A stretch of DNA of 64,000 nt from Aureococcus anophagefferens (GCF_000186865.1 NW_008705573.1:982983-1046982), one strand, 5' to 3'; shown: positions 28,707 through 43,103, counted from the stretch's first letter. Made by a program: numbers and translations. Notes: generated from the sequence alone by a model not told the origin.

Positions 28707-30176
28707 ATGGGCCTCTTCGAGTCCAAGCCCGCGCCGAGCGCAAGCGGCGCTCAGGACGACCGAAACGACGTCGACGACGGCGGCGCTCAAGACGACCGAA
28801 ACGACGTCGCCGACGGCGGCGCTCAAGACGGCTTCGGCGCAAGCGGCGCTCAGGACGACCGAAACGACGTCGCCGACGGCGGCGCTCAAGACGGCTTCGG
28901 CTGCGACCTCGCCGGCAAGCGCTTCGCGAGCGCGCACCAGGCCGCGTGCTACCGCCGGTCCGCCGCCGCGGCCGCGACGCGCCGCGAGCGGCGCGCGGCC
29001 GGCGGCGGCCCGGCGCCGCGCGCCGCGGCCGCGGCCGCGCCGGCCGCCGGCGCGTTCCACGCCTCCGCGGGCCCCGCGACGTTCGTCCTCGTCATGGACC
29101 CCGCGCTCGCGGAGAAGTTCCGCCGCTTCGCCGTCGACCCGGCGCGGCGCTACCTGCCCGGCCTCGACGTCGACGGCGCGTTCACGGACGCGGCCGCGCG
29201 GGGCAACGCGTTGACCGCCGTCGCGCTCGCCGGCGCGGCGCCCGGCGCCGCGAAGCGCGCGCTCGACGCGTCGCCGGGCGACTTCCTCGCGACGCGGCTC
29301 GTGCAGCGCGTGCTCTGCGCCACGGACCGCGTCTGGGGCGCCGACGCGGGCGACGACGGCGCCGTCGCGGCCGCGGCCGCCGCCGCGCTCGCGCGCTACG
29401 GCGGCGCCAAGGCGACGGTGGCGGTGCGCGCGCAGCCCCGGCGCTTCGAGAAGCTCGTCGTCGCGGCGCTGCCGCCGGGCACGGCCCTGGACACGCAGGC
29501 CTACGACGCCGCGGTCCACGTCTTCGTCTCCCCGGCCCTCGGCGCGTGGGTCGGCGTCGTCGCGCGAGAAGACGAGTGGTTCCCGAGCCAGGTCGTCGAC
29601 GCCGACTGCGGCGTCGCGGCGGAGAAGATGCGCGCCGCGCACAAGCTCCGCGAGGTGCTCGCCTTCGGCCTCGACGGCGGCGCGCTCGCCGCGCTGGCCG
29701 CCGACCCCGGCGGCTGCGTCGTCGACGTCGGCGCCGCGCCCGGCGGCTGGACGTCGACGCTCGCCGCCGCGGGCGTCGCCGTCCTCGCCGTGGACCCGGC
29801 GGCGCTCAACGCCGGCGTCGCGGCCCTGGCGAACGTGACCCACGCGAGGAAGAAGGTCGAGGACCTCACGGACGCGGACTACCCCGCGGGGGCGGTCCCG
29901 AAGGGCCTCGTCTGCGACGTCAACGCGCACCCCGCCCAGCTCGTCGAGACCATCGCGCCCCTCGTGCGGTCGCTGCCGCGCGGCGCGCCCGTCGTGCTGA
30001 CGCTGAAGTTCGGCGGCAAGGGCCACGAGGCGGCGTCGGAGGCGCGCAAGCTGACGCACGCGGCCGAGGTCCTCGCGGACCTCGGCGACGTCGCGCCCTT
30101 TTCACCCGACTTCCGGCTCGAGTGGCTCGTGTCGAACACGAAGCGCGAGCGCACGCTCATCGCGTTCCGCGCCTAG
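28707..30176 (+). CDS. FtsJ/RlmM-like RNA 2'-O-methyltransferase
   Basis: A 489-aa protein. After an Asp/Asn-rich repeat N-terminus there is a short zinc-finger-like segment (CDLAGKRFASAHQAACYRR). The C-terminal half is a Rossmann methyltransferase: SAM motif I VVDVGAAPGGWTSTLAAAG near residue 336, then AVDPAAL, then GLVCDVNA (motif IV Asp) and VVLTLKFGGKG with the catalytic-type Lys. The order fits COG2933/RlmM and FtsJ enzymes that methylate rRNA ribose. The substrate in this organism is unknown. Intronless. The DNA just upstream carries a small duplication of CGTCTTGCAGCCATAAC. Confidence 0.75.
   Translation: MGLFESKPAPSASGAQDDRNDVDDGGAQDDRNDVADGGAQDGFGASGAQDDRNDVADGGAQDGFGCDLAGKRFASAHQAACYRRSAAAAATRRERRAAGGGPAPRAAAAAAPAAGAFHASAGPATFVLVMDPALAEKFRRFAVDPARRYLPGLDVDGAFTDAAARGNALTAVALAGAAPGAAKRALDASPGDFLATRLVQRVLCATDRVWGADAGDDGAVAAAAAAALARYGGAKATVAVRAQPRRFEKLVVAALPPGTALDTQAYDAAVHVFVSPALGAWVGVVAREDEWFPSQVVDADCGVAAEKMRAAHKLREVLAFGLDGGALAALAADPGGCVVDVGAAPGGWTSTLAAAGVAVLAVDPAALNAGVAALANVTHARKKVEDLTDADYPAGAVPKGLVCDVNAHPAQLVETIAPLVRSLPRGAPVVLTLKFGGKGHEAASEARKLTHAAEVLADLGDVAPFSPDFRLEWLVSNTKRERTLIAFRA
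28739..28900 (+). repeat. coding tandem repeat (GAQDDRNDV units)
   Basis: Three copies of a unit coding GAQDDRNDVxDG interleaved with two GAQDGFG units, at the N-terminus of the FtsJ-like protein. Recent expansion is suggested by near-identical codons. Confidence 0.8.
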
Positions 30177-30197
30177 GGCCCCGCCCGTCGACCGTCG

Positions 30198-33983
<3,786 letters not shown>

Positions 33984-34427
33984 GGCGCAGTCGAAGCTCG
34001 CGGTGCGGCACGTCAACATCATCTCCTTGCACCTCATTTCCGACCGCGCGATCGAGGCCTGGAGGCTCGGCGCCGACGCGCTCTGGATCGCCGGGATCGA
34101 GCTCGAGCGCGCGGGAGCGCTCGGGATCGCGTAAGGTCGCTCGTCGCGATGATCGACTCGCGCGCCCGCGTCGAGCTGGTAGTCGTGAATGCTGTCCACG
34201 AACTTTGCCGCGGGTTCTGCTAGTAAATGTGTAGAATCGATGAGCGCCCCGTACGTCGTCTGAAACGTATCCTTGCCGCTCACCTTGCACTTGCAGGGGA
34301 CGGCGCACCCGCTCACGATGGTAGAGGGGAACCACCGAAGAACAAATTGGTCCGCGACTATAAAAAAGACCACCACGGTGTATTCGACGCCCTCGATCTT
34401 CAAGGTCGTCGACAAGTACCGCGTCAA
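33984..34427 (-). other. open frame extending upstream of DHX16, nature unclear
   Basis: The DHX16 frame stays open for about 148 codons upstream without an ATG near its beginning. Its composition is not Arg/Ala-shadow-like ([38 protein letters not shown]) and is less GC-rich than the flanks. It may be an exon or remnant of another gene, or a 5' exon spliced elsewhere. The stretch 34428-34756 shows no supported gene. Confidence 0.3.
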
Positions 34428-34756
34428 ATTTCTACCTCGCCTGGCTGCTGCTCAACGCTGGTGCTCGAATCGACGCCGCGATGCGCCGCGCGCCGCCGCT
34501 CGCCGGCGACGTGGGGTCGTCGTGGCGATTGGCAGCGCCGCACACGCGACCGCGAGCCGAAAGCTCCGGCTCATCGTCGTCGTAGGCGGCCCACGAGCTC
34601 GGAGCCGGCCGCGCGCGGGCGCGGGGAACGACTAGTTCACCTTCGCTGGAAAAATCCACCTCATCGATCGTGCTCAGACTTCACAAGTTGGAAGACGCCA
34701 CCGTCACGTCGCGTGGCAGCCTGCACGTGCATCGAAGCAACTCATTTGCACCGGCA

Positions 34757-35854
34757 ATGTCGTGCCTCGTCGGTACGGAGTCGCCGACGTGCGTCGCCAC
34801 GGAAGCGACGCCCGCGCCGCAGCGAGCGGACGCGAGCCCGAAGCGGCGGAAGCGCCTTTCCGTCGCCACGACGCCGCCGCGGAAACCGTGCCAGGGCAAC
34901 GCCGCGCCGCAGCAAGTCGCGGCGAAGATCGCCTACACCGCGGCGCCCGGCGCCGGCGAGCGCGCGGGCATCGTCGTGTCGTCCGCGCCCAAGGGCGGCG
35001 CGAAGGCCTTCCCGCTGGACCCGAAGACGTTCCGCGCGCAGCACGGCAGCGTGCCCCTGCCGCCGCACGTGTCCGAGGACGACGCCTGGCGCAACGTCCT
35101 CGCGCCCGTCGACACGCTCGTCACGGACGCGCGGGGCCTGGGCTTCTCGCTCGACGGCGCCGGGTTCCAACTCGTCGACGATCCCGCGGGCGCGCCCGAG
35201 GCCGCGGGCGGCGGCGACGCCTACTACCGGCTCGTCGAGGCCGCGGCCTTGCGTGCGACGGGCGCGAGCCGCGCCACGGCCTACTGCCACGCGCGGCGGA
35301 GCCCGCGGCCCGGCGGCGCCAAGAGCGCGTCGGCCGCGGGCTACGCGGGCTACGTCCACAGCGACCAGTCGGACACGTCCTGGAGCGCGGACCTCGGGCG
35401 CCTCGACCACCTGCCGCCGGGCGTGCCCGAGGACGCCGCGCGCGCGGCCGCGGCGGGCCGCCGGTACGCGGTGCTGTCGGCGTGGCGGTACGTCGGCCCC
35501 GCGGAGACGTGCCGCTCGTCGCACCTCGCCGTCCTCGACCACGCGTCGGTGACGGATCCCGCCGACGTGCTCCCCTTCTCCATCGTCGCCGACGGCACCT
35601 TCGGCGGCAACTACCGGCTCCGCGCGGACGCGGCCGCCGCGAAGCGCCACCGGTTCTACTACTACCCGGCGATGACGCGCGACGAGCTGCTCTTGTTCGT
35701 CGTCTGCGACTCGGCCCACCCGGCGCGGGCGACGACCTTCAAGCACACGCCGTCCGTCTCCGTGCTCCACACGGCCTTCGCGGACCCGACCGCGCCCGAG
35801 GGCGAGCCGCTCCGCGAGTCCATCGACGTGCGCGTGCTGCTGTCGTGGGACTAA
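34757..35854 (+). CDS. CmcJ/NvfI (GA4 desaturase)-family oxygenase
   Basis: A 365-aa protein. The C-terminal two thirds follow the CmcJ/NvfI-like layout known mainly from fungi and bacteria: GYAGYVHSDQSDTSW (HxD iron-ligand motif), SAWRYVGP, LAVLDHASVTDPADVL, HRFYYYPAMTRDELLLFVVCDS, then HTAFADPTAPEGEPLRESIDVR with a distal His and Arg. Such proteins are Fe(II)/2-oxoglutarate-dependent or related oxygenases in secondary metabolism. The N-terminal 55 residues are Lys/Arg/Pro-rich and variable. The ATG at 34757 is the first in frame. Substrate unknown; its immediate neighbours offer no biosynthetic context. Confidence 0.7.
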   Translation: MSCLVGTESPTCVATEATPAPQRADASPKRRKRLSVATTPPRKPCQGNAAPQQVAAKIAYTAAPGAGERAGIVVSSAPKGGAKAFPLDPKTFRAQHGSVPLPPHVSEDDAWRNVLAPVDTLVTDARGLGFSLDGAGFQLVDDPAGAPEAAGGGDAYYRLVEAAALRATGASRATAYCHARRSPRPGGAKSASAAGYAGYVHSDQSDTSWSADLGRLDHLPPGVPEDAARAAAAGRRYAVLSAWRYVGPAETCRSSHLAVLDHASVTDPADVLPFSIVADGTFGGNYRLRADAAAAKRHRFYYYPAMTRDELLLFVVCDSAHPARATTFKHTPSVSVLHTAFADPTAPEGEPLRESIDVRVLLSWD

Positions 35855-36050
35855 TGGGGCGGGGGGGCTCCTCTCTTTACAAATTCGAGTCTGGCTGCGC
35901 GTGTGCATCTCATTGTAGACGTGGGCGGCGCCGTGGGCGGCGACGGCGTACGCATCGGCGGCCCAGGCGATCGGTCCTGACCCCGGCCAAGCCTTTGTGG
36001 CTCGCTCGGGACCGGAGGCGTCGCCTGCAGCTATCGGCGAGGACTTTACT

Positions 36051-36726
36051 ATGGGGTGCGCCGAGCTCCTTACCGACCCGCTTCCGACGACGGCGCGCGG
36101 TTTGACGGTGGACGGACGACGCCAGACGACGGGCTGCGACGCTGCGAGCTGCGGGCTTCGCGACTCGGCGATACGCCGCGGCGCTCTCCCTACGCCGCGC
36201 TGAGTTGCCGACGTCGCCGCTGGCGCCGCCGCCGCCGCCGCCGCCGCCGGAGGACCCCCGCGCCCCCCCGCCCCCGTCGCGCGCCGGAGCGCGCGCGCGC
36301 GCGCGCTCACCCGCGCCCTCCCCCCGCAGCTTCTCCCGCTTCGTCGAGGTCGGGCGCGTCGTGCTCATCAACTACGGCCCCGACGAGGGCAAGCTCGCGA
36401 CGATCATCGACATCGTCGACGGCAACAAGTGCCTCGTCGACGGCCCGGCGACGAAGACGGGCGTCGCCCGCCAGGTCATCCCCTTCAAGCGCGTCGCGCT
36501 CACGGACATCGTCGTCAAGATCCCCAAGAACGCGCGGCAAAAGACGCTGAACAAGGCCTGGGACGAGGCCGACGTCCTCGCCAAGTGGGACGCGTCCTCC
36601 TGGGCGAAGAAGCTCGCGGCCAAGAAGAAGCGCGCGTCCCTCACGGACTTCCAGCGCTTCCAGCTCATGGTCGCGCGGAAGCAGCGGTCCGCGATCGTCG
36701 CCGCCAAGGTCAAGGAGATGTCCTAG
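36051..36726 (+). CDS. RPL14: 60S ribosomal protein eL14 with 5-nt first exon
   Basis: Exon 1 is only ATGGG (36051-36055); exon 2 is 36330-36726; 134 codons in frame. The 274-nt GT-AG intron has a strong pyrimidine tract before CCCCCGCAG. Splicing gives MGFSRFVEVGRVVLINYGPD, the expected eL14 N-terminus. KOW-like beta barrel residues, KTGVARQVIPFKR and a basic helix (KKLAAKKKRASLTDFQRFQ) follow. The first-exon assignment is inference from phase and homology; the exon 2 call is certain. Confidence 0.88.
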
Positions 36727-36845
36727 GCGCGGACGCCGCCGCCCCCGCTTCGGGTAATACCGAGGACCCTTCTCGCGCGGGGACGCTTAGGGAGGACGTC
36801 GCGGACGCTCTCCTCGAAAAGGCGGCGACGGTCGTCGAGACCCAT

Positions 36846-38457
36846 TTAGGTCGCGAGCGACGCGGCGACGGCGGGCTTCCCTTCGGCGGCCCGCGCCGCG
36901 AGGTAGGCCGCGAAGGACCCGGGCACGGGCGGCGGCTCCTCCCGGCGCCGGAGCGGCGACGACGCGCGCGGCTCCGGCGGCGGCGGCGGCGGCGGCGCCT
37001 CGGCGCCGACGTCCTCCTCCTCCGCGCGCTCCTCGTCGTCGTCCCGGGGCTCCTTCGGGGCCCGGGGCCGGCGGAGGCGCGACAGCGTGACCCAGCCGTC
37101 CAGCGGCCAGACGACGCGGACGCGGACCTTGGAGAAGACGCGGCCCTTGTTCGCCTTGAACGTCGCCTGCGGGTCCCAGCCGCCGAGCGACGTCACGCGC
37201 TCGCCGGGGTTGCGCGCGCGCGTGCTCGACGCCTCGTCGACGCTCACGGGGTCGCCGGCCTTGAGCTCGCCGACGACGGGGCTCCGCAGGTCCGCGCGCT
37301 GGCGCGCGATCGCGTCGACGCGCGCGGTCCAGCCGCCCCGCACGGCAGCGAGGTGGCTCCGCGGGTCGCAGTCCGTCGCGAGCCCCAGGGCCGTGCGCCA
37401 GCCGTAGAAGCCCCCCGCGAGGACCCGCGGCGCGAGGCCGCCGGGCCCCAGCACGCGCGCGTTGCGCACGAGTTCGGCGACGAGCGCGTCCTCGCCGACC
37501 TTGCGCGTCGTCCGCGCGCCCGTCTGCGACACGACGACGACGCGCGCGCCCCGCGCCGCGGCGTCGAAGACGCCCTCGAGCGCGTAGCGCGCGCGCCGCG
37601 CCGCGACGGTCGCCTCGAGGTCCGGCGCCCACCAGCGCGTCGTGTCCGTCGCGCGCTCGCGCCGAAAGTGGGGCCGCCGCCGGTCGCCGTCCCAGCTCAG
37701 CACGAGCTCGCCGTCCCGGTCGAGGCACTGGTCGAAGGACAGCACGCAGACGTGCGCGCGCACGCGGACGTCGCCGAAGTCCTCGACGCACGCCTGTGTG
37801 GGATTCAACCACTGGTTTGGGTGGTCCTGACCAAACTTGAGAATTCTCGAGCTCGGTCACATCGAAGTCGATTCGGCTGATTTTTGGACGAATCGATTGC
37901 CCTCGTCGAGTTCTCGACGCACGGCCGAAGAGGTTGCGTCGAAACTGTCGCATAGGCGCACATTGAAGTCGGGTTGAAGATGTGAATTCCACACGGACGC
38001 GCGCCTGGCCCGTCGCCTGCCGCTCCGCGTGCGTCCGAGCGTCGACGACGCACACGTCGATCTGCCGCTCGGCCGCGAGCTCGGGCACCTCGGGGAAGGC
38101 CGCGTCGAGGGAGGCCTCGCCCGCGAGGAGCGCCTGGAAGTCCGCGAGCGAGAGGGCTCGCACCTCGTCCCTCGGGCCGAAATAGGCCGCGTCCTCCGGC
38201 GTCTCCTCGCCCTCGGGCGTCGGCAAAAAATACGACTTGGCGTAGCCCGCGTCCTCGACGGGCGTCAGGGCCGCGAAGGCCTCGGCGACGAGCTGGAAGT
38301 CCTTGGCGGAGCCGCCCTCCTTGTCGGGGTGCGTGCGCAGCGCGAGCTTGCGGTAGCGCTTCTGGATCTCGGGCCACGTCGCCTCGTCCCGGAGCCCGAG
38401 GATGAGCCGCGCCTTCCACTTCTCCATGGCGTACTTGTCCACCGACGGGTCCGCCAT
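36846..38457 (-). CDS. J-domain protein with C-terminal unknown domain
   Basis: Exons 38457-38005 and 37793-36846, 467 codons. Residues about 12-75 form a J domain (LILGLRDEATWPEIQKRYRKLALRTHPDKEGGS) with the HPD motif, so it should stimulate an Hsp70. The second half (CVEDFGDVRVRAHVCVLSFDQCLDRDGELVLSWDGDRRR..., LGGWDPQATFKANKGRVFSK) is not a family I recognise. The tail is Pro/Glu-rich. The intron is a family 2 introner. Confidence 0.78.
37794..37996 (+). mobile_element. introner, family 2 copy 5 (in J-domain gene)
   Basis: A 203-nt element with ends CTGTGTGG...CCACACGG on the plus strand. The duplication in host (minus) sense is GCGCGCGT / GCGTGCGT. The intron is 37794-38004, GC donor, core antisense to the host. 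Splicing gives TGQ-ACVEDFGDV. Confidence 0.9.
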
Positions 38458-38597
38458 CTTGTCTTCTCAAGGCGACGCGGCGAGAGACCTCCCCTACTAC
38501 GCGCCAGCCATACGAAGGGCTGCTTGGTCAGCTTTGACTCTCGCGGCCGACGGTGCCCCCTCAGGGATGTTGACCCTCAGACCTTCGGCAGAGCGAG

Positions 38598-40206
38598 ATG
38601 GTGCCAGCATCTCGTCTCATGCTCGTGTCCGCATGCCTGGCGTCGCCGCCGCTGCCGCAGTCCCAGCAATTGCGGTCGCTCGCGCTCCGCAAGCACCGCG
38701 CCGGCGCGCTGGCCGTCGCCGGCGACGAGATGGACGACTACAGCGTGCTCGTGGGCATCGACGGCGTCGACTACCACCTGAACGTCGACACGGGCAGCGC
38801 GCTCGTCGGCGTCGCGGGCAACGCGTCCATCGGCTGCGACCGCCACTACGCCATGGGCGACCGCTGCGGCGCGGACATCTCCGTGAGCTACGGCAGCGGC
38901 TTCTGGACGGGCCGGGTCTGCGAGGGCACGGTGTCGCTGGGCCCCTTCGCCGTCGACGACTACAAGTTCGGCGCCTACGAGCGGCAGCGCGCGATGACGA
39001 CGTGCGCCGACACGCCCGTCGACGACCCGACGGCGCCGGGCCGCATGACGCGGCCGGACCTGGCCATGGAGGGCATCCTCGGCCTGAGCTTCCAGCAGAA
39101 GGTCAACGCGGGCAGCCCGCCGCTCCTCGAGGCGCTCTTCGCCGCGCACGGCGACGCGGCGCGCGTCTTCGGGCTCCAGTGCTGCGGCTACGACGCCGCG
39201 CGGCGCCGCGGCGGCGGCGGGAGCCTCGACGTCGGCGTCCTCGACGAGTCGAAGCACTACGGCGAGCTGCGGTGGGTGCCCGTGACGCCGTCGAGCTACT
39301 GGTCCGTGTGGATGACCTCCGCGCGCGTCGGCGGAAGCGAGACGCTGCCGCCGGACGTCGCCGCCGTCGCCGCGTACGGCGACGGCACGCCCCAGACCAT
39401 CGTCGACAGCGGCACGTCCGGCGCCGCGTGGAACCCGAATCTTCGACCCGACTTCAACGCGAGCGTTAGAGAGGTGTGAAGTCGGGCTGGAACGCACCCA
39501 GCTCACCGTTTGATTGCGGCGCAGGTCTGGCGTGCTGCTGCCCGCGCGGGCCTTCGACGCGGCGACGGCGTCCCTGGCGGCGGCCGCGCCGGCGCTGCCC
39601 GCGGCCTTCTGGGCCGGCGCGGCCTGCGTGCCCGAGTCGGCCTTCGACCCGTCGGCGCTGCCGCCGCTCACGCTCACGCTCGCGGGCGCGGGCCCCGGCG
39701 ACGCGCTCGACCTCGTCGTGCCCTGGCGCCGGCTCGTCGTGCTCGTGCCGGCGTCGCAGTACTGCCTCGAGTCGCCGCCCCGCGGCGGCGAGGACCGCTG
39801 GGCCTACGCGCTGGGCGCCGTCGACGAGGGGAGGAACGCGATCCTGGGCCAGGCGCTCTTCGAGGAGTACTACGTCGCCCACGCCTACGACGGGCCGTGG
39901 ATCGGCTTCGCGCCCATCCGGGGCTGCGGCCCGACGGCCGTCTTCGAGGCCCTCGAGGACCACGCGGCGCCCCTGGCCCTCGCGGTCGTCGCGTTCGTCC
40001 TCTTCTTCGCCGCCGCGCTGGCGATCCAGGGCTACCTGCCGGCGCTCCGAAACCTCCTCGGCCGCTGCGCGGCGCGGCGGCCGGACGCGGAGGACGCCTA
40101 CTCGCCGCTCACGTCGCGCGGCCACCGGGCCAGCGAGCGGACGCCGCCGAAAGCGCCCCGTGGCTCGCCCGCGGACCTCGCGGGCGCCGACGCCTACGGC
40201 GCCTAA
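38598..40206 (+). CDS. pepsin-like aspartic protease with C-terminal TM
   Basis: Exons 38598-39415 and 39525-40206, 500 codons. A signal peptide (MVPASRLMLVSACLASP) precedes a family A1 protease: first active site YHLNVDTGSALVG, flap-region Tyr in SVSYGSGFWTG, second active site IVDSGTSGVLL, which is formed exactly across the spliced junction. A TM segment near residue 435 (LALAVVAFVLFFAAALAI) anchors it, followed by a short tail ending ADAYGA. Probably vacuolar or surface. The intron is a shrunken family 2 introner. The 3' end overlaps a 50-bp tandem duplication. Confidence 0.88.
39424..39524 (-). mobile_element. introner, family 2 copy 6, internally deleted
   Basis: A 101-nt remnant. The left end CCGCGTGGAACCCGAATC and the following CTTCGACCCGACTTCAACG match family 2; the centre, including the core, is missing. 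The duplication is GTCCGGCG / GTCTGGCG. The intron is 39416-39524, GT donor. Splicing rebuilds the catalytic DSGTSGVLL motif. Confidence 0.8.
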
Positions 40207-40277
40207 AGACGCTAGTCCCCGTCGGCCTCGCGGGCGCCGACGCCTACGGCGCCTAAAGACGCTTTAGTCCCCGTCGG
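40176..40277. repeat. 50-bp tandem duplication spanning two gene ends
   Basis: The segment CCTCGCGGGCGCCGACGCCT...AAAGACGCT...CCCCGTCGG occurs at 40176-40225 and 40226-40277 (two extra T's in the second). It duplicates the last codons and stop of the protease gene and the last codons of the channel gene on the other strand. Confidence 0.85.
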
Positions 40278-43103
40278 CCGCGCGCAGGTCGTCCTCGAGC
40301 TGGTCGAGGTCGCCGAGGACCGCCGTCGCGTCGCGCGCGGCGTCGAGTAAAGCGCGGCGGAGCTTCCGGAGCTTCGCCGGGTCCGGCGCCGGGCCGCCGC
40401 CCGCCTCGAAGGCCGCGAGCTCGGCCTCGACGGCCTCCCGGCACCGGTCGACGCCGTCGGCGACGCCGTCGGCGCAGGCCTCGAGGTCCGGCCGCGGCTC
40501 GTCGCCGCCGTTGGGCAGCCTGAGCGGCGCGAGCTTGGGCTTTGCGGCGTCGTCGCCGACTTTGACCCCACCTCCGACGCCATCTTCCGCGTCGTCGCCG
40601 CGTCGACGCGAAAACCCGTGCGGTACGCGCGGCTCGGCGACGCCTCCGGCGACGGGTCCCGGGGCGGCTTCCGGCCCGCGACGGGCGACGGCGGCACGTC
40701 CGTCTTGATCGCCGGGTCGAGGTAGCCGTGGACGGCGCTCAGGTCGCCGCGGCGGTACTTGGCGACCAAATTCCGGATGATCTCCTTCCGGTACCAGAGC
40801 GTGTCGTGGAAGAACTCCCAGAAGACGTAGCGGAGCATGTGCTTGCGCAGGACGTCGCAGGACGCCATGAAGACCTTCTGCGTGAACTTCTCCGAGTTCA
40901 TGGCGTAGAGCTGGACTTTCGTGACGGCGCGGACGATGAAGCGGCGCGAGAACCGGCGGTCCGTGACGAGGCAGCTCATCATGTCGTCGCCCAAACACGC
41001 ATAAGTGGAATCCTCGACGAGCGTCGACTTGGGCCAGCACATGGGCAGGCCCTTGAAGGTCTTGAGGCAGTTGCCCCGGATCAATAGGAACATCGTCGTG
41101 TTCTCCGTGCCTTCCTGGATGATGAGCTCGTGCGCGATGTAGACCGCGGGCGACAGGATCAAAGCGAGCTCCGCCACCAAACCCCGGTAGGCGTTCATGG
41201 AGCTGTGCCAGGCGTAGCCCTGGGGCGTGAACCTCGGTATGGTCACGCGGTCGAACGCGACGCCCATCCTAAAGTCCTGCGACGCGCAGTGCTCGCCGAC
41301 GCGCGGCATCTCCTCCTGGAAGCAGAGGTCCACGAGGGCGCGGTGCTTGTGCACGCGCACGACCCAGGCGCCCCGGTACTTGCCCTTGGTCTCCTTCTCG
41401 TGGTCGTCGTCGGACCGCTCGACGGCGACGAGCATGCCCGGGTGGATCTTCGACGCGCGGACGACCGCGTCCTGGACGACGCGCAGGCTCCGCACCCAGG
41501 GGCCGATGTTCTGGACGGCGATCTGCTCCCGGTACTGGGGCGTCAGATTCTCCAGCATCTCCTGGTAGCACCGCTCCCGGAAGACCTGCTCGCACTGCAC
41601 AAAGTAGTTCCGGAGCTGCCGCTTCAGCGGCCGCGCCAGACCGCGCTCGTTCATGAAGATGCCCAGCAGGTCCATGGTCATCTTGTACTGGTTGTTCGCC
41701 GGGTCCAGGGACGTGAGCACGTTGGCGATCTCGCCGATCATGAACGCGATGACGACGCAGCCCACGAGGAGCACGACGATCGCCGCGAAGTGCTCGTGGA
41801 CCGTGTAGACGGCGGCGGTGCCGTTGAGCGCCTGGACGGCCCAGACCATGGCCGCGAGGTACTCGGCCCACATGCCCTGGTCCCGGAGGCCGTGGCGCTC
41901 GAGCCACGTCTTGTAGCGCCCCCGCTTCGACTCGGACAGCGTGCGGATGAGGCAGGCCGTCCAGTGGGCGACGACGAGCATGAAGGACACGAATTTCAGC
42001 ACGGCCTGCGTGTGGTAGCTCAGGAAGATGTAGTTCCAGTACGTGTCGGCGATGCGCTTGATCTTGAGCACGCGGACGATCTTGACGAGGCGCAGGATCT
42101 TCATCGCGCGGACGAGCTCCACGTGGCGGCCCTTGGGCGTCACCTCCGTGAAGGGGAAGATGGAGATGACGTCGATGTAGAACCAGATGGACTTGACGTA
42201 GTGGTAGGCGATGGACCGCCGGTCGATGACCCACCGCTGGTCCATCTGGTGGAAGAAGCCCGTGTTGAAGTTTAGCAGCAGGTCCACGAAGAACATGGCG
42301 TCGATGGACGTGTCGAGGTAAAAGTGGAGGCACTTGCGCTGGGGCGAGCACTCGGCGACGAAGGCGATGACGAAGGGCGTCACCAAGCCCGCGTACAACA
42401 AGATCAGCGCCATCCAGAGGTCCCAGTAGCACTTGCGGTAGCCGTTCGGGTTCACGACGCTCAGCCAGGCGCCGCCCTGGATGGGGAAGTCCGCCGCGTC
42501 CCAGGGGTCCACGCGCTTCACGCCGACGATCTCGCCGGCCGTCGAGATGATTGTGTCGAAGCGCGACCGCCGCGCCATGGAGCCCCCGCGGCGGCTCGGG
42601 TGCTTGGGGCCCTTGGACTCCATCTTCGTCGCGAACTTGCGGATGATGGACCGCTTCGACATCTTCTCCGCGGTCGCGGGCGCTAAAAACGCCGTCTGCT
42701 GGTTCCGGTGCAGGGGGTCGAAGACCTCCTTCGCGTACACAAAGTTCGCGTCGAGCACGGGCGGCAGCCGCCGCTCGATGACGACCGTGCCCCGGTTCGC
42801 CTTGAGCACGAGCTCGCCGTGCTCCGTCGTCAGGTCGTCCATGGCCGCCGGCTTCGCGGGGCTCGCCTCGCTCCGCGTGGGCGAGTACTCCATGCCCGTC
42901 TTGTTGTGGCGCGCCTTGTTGAGCGCGTGCTTCATGAGGTCGGAGCTGAGCTTCGTGCGCACGCTCCGCGGCGTCTGCGACGGCAGCGGCGACGCGTCGG
43001 CGCCGAGCTCCAATCGCGCCATCTCCTTGGACTCCTCGGGATCCTCGCCCTCGACCTCCTCGTCCTCGCCGATGTTCCCGAGCGGGGCCACGCGGTGCGC
43101 CAT
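40264..43103 (-). CDS. EAG/CNG-like voltage-gated channel with atypical pore
   Basis: Exons 43103-40579 and 40519-40264, 927 codons; the 59-nt GT-AG intron (40520-40578) resolves an apparent frameshift. Six TM segments: S1 near residue 225 (YWDLWMALILLYAGLVTPF), and S4 near 325 with Arg/Lys every third residue (RAMKILRLVKIVRVLKIKR). The pore region (AAMVWAVQALNGTAAVYT) near 420 lacks the canonical TVGYGD filter. S6 is VVLLVGCVVIAFMIGEIANVL. A C-linker and a cyclic-nucleotide-binding-like fold follow (LIIQEGTENTTMFLLIRG), then a Pro/Ser tail. Ion selectivity cannot be inferred. Confidence 0.82.

Noticed and set aside
40520..40578. Frameshift in the channel gene near its 3' end
   Set aside because: A 59-nt GT-AG intron of the correct phase joins both frames and gives 927 codons, so no mutation need be assumed.
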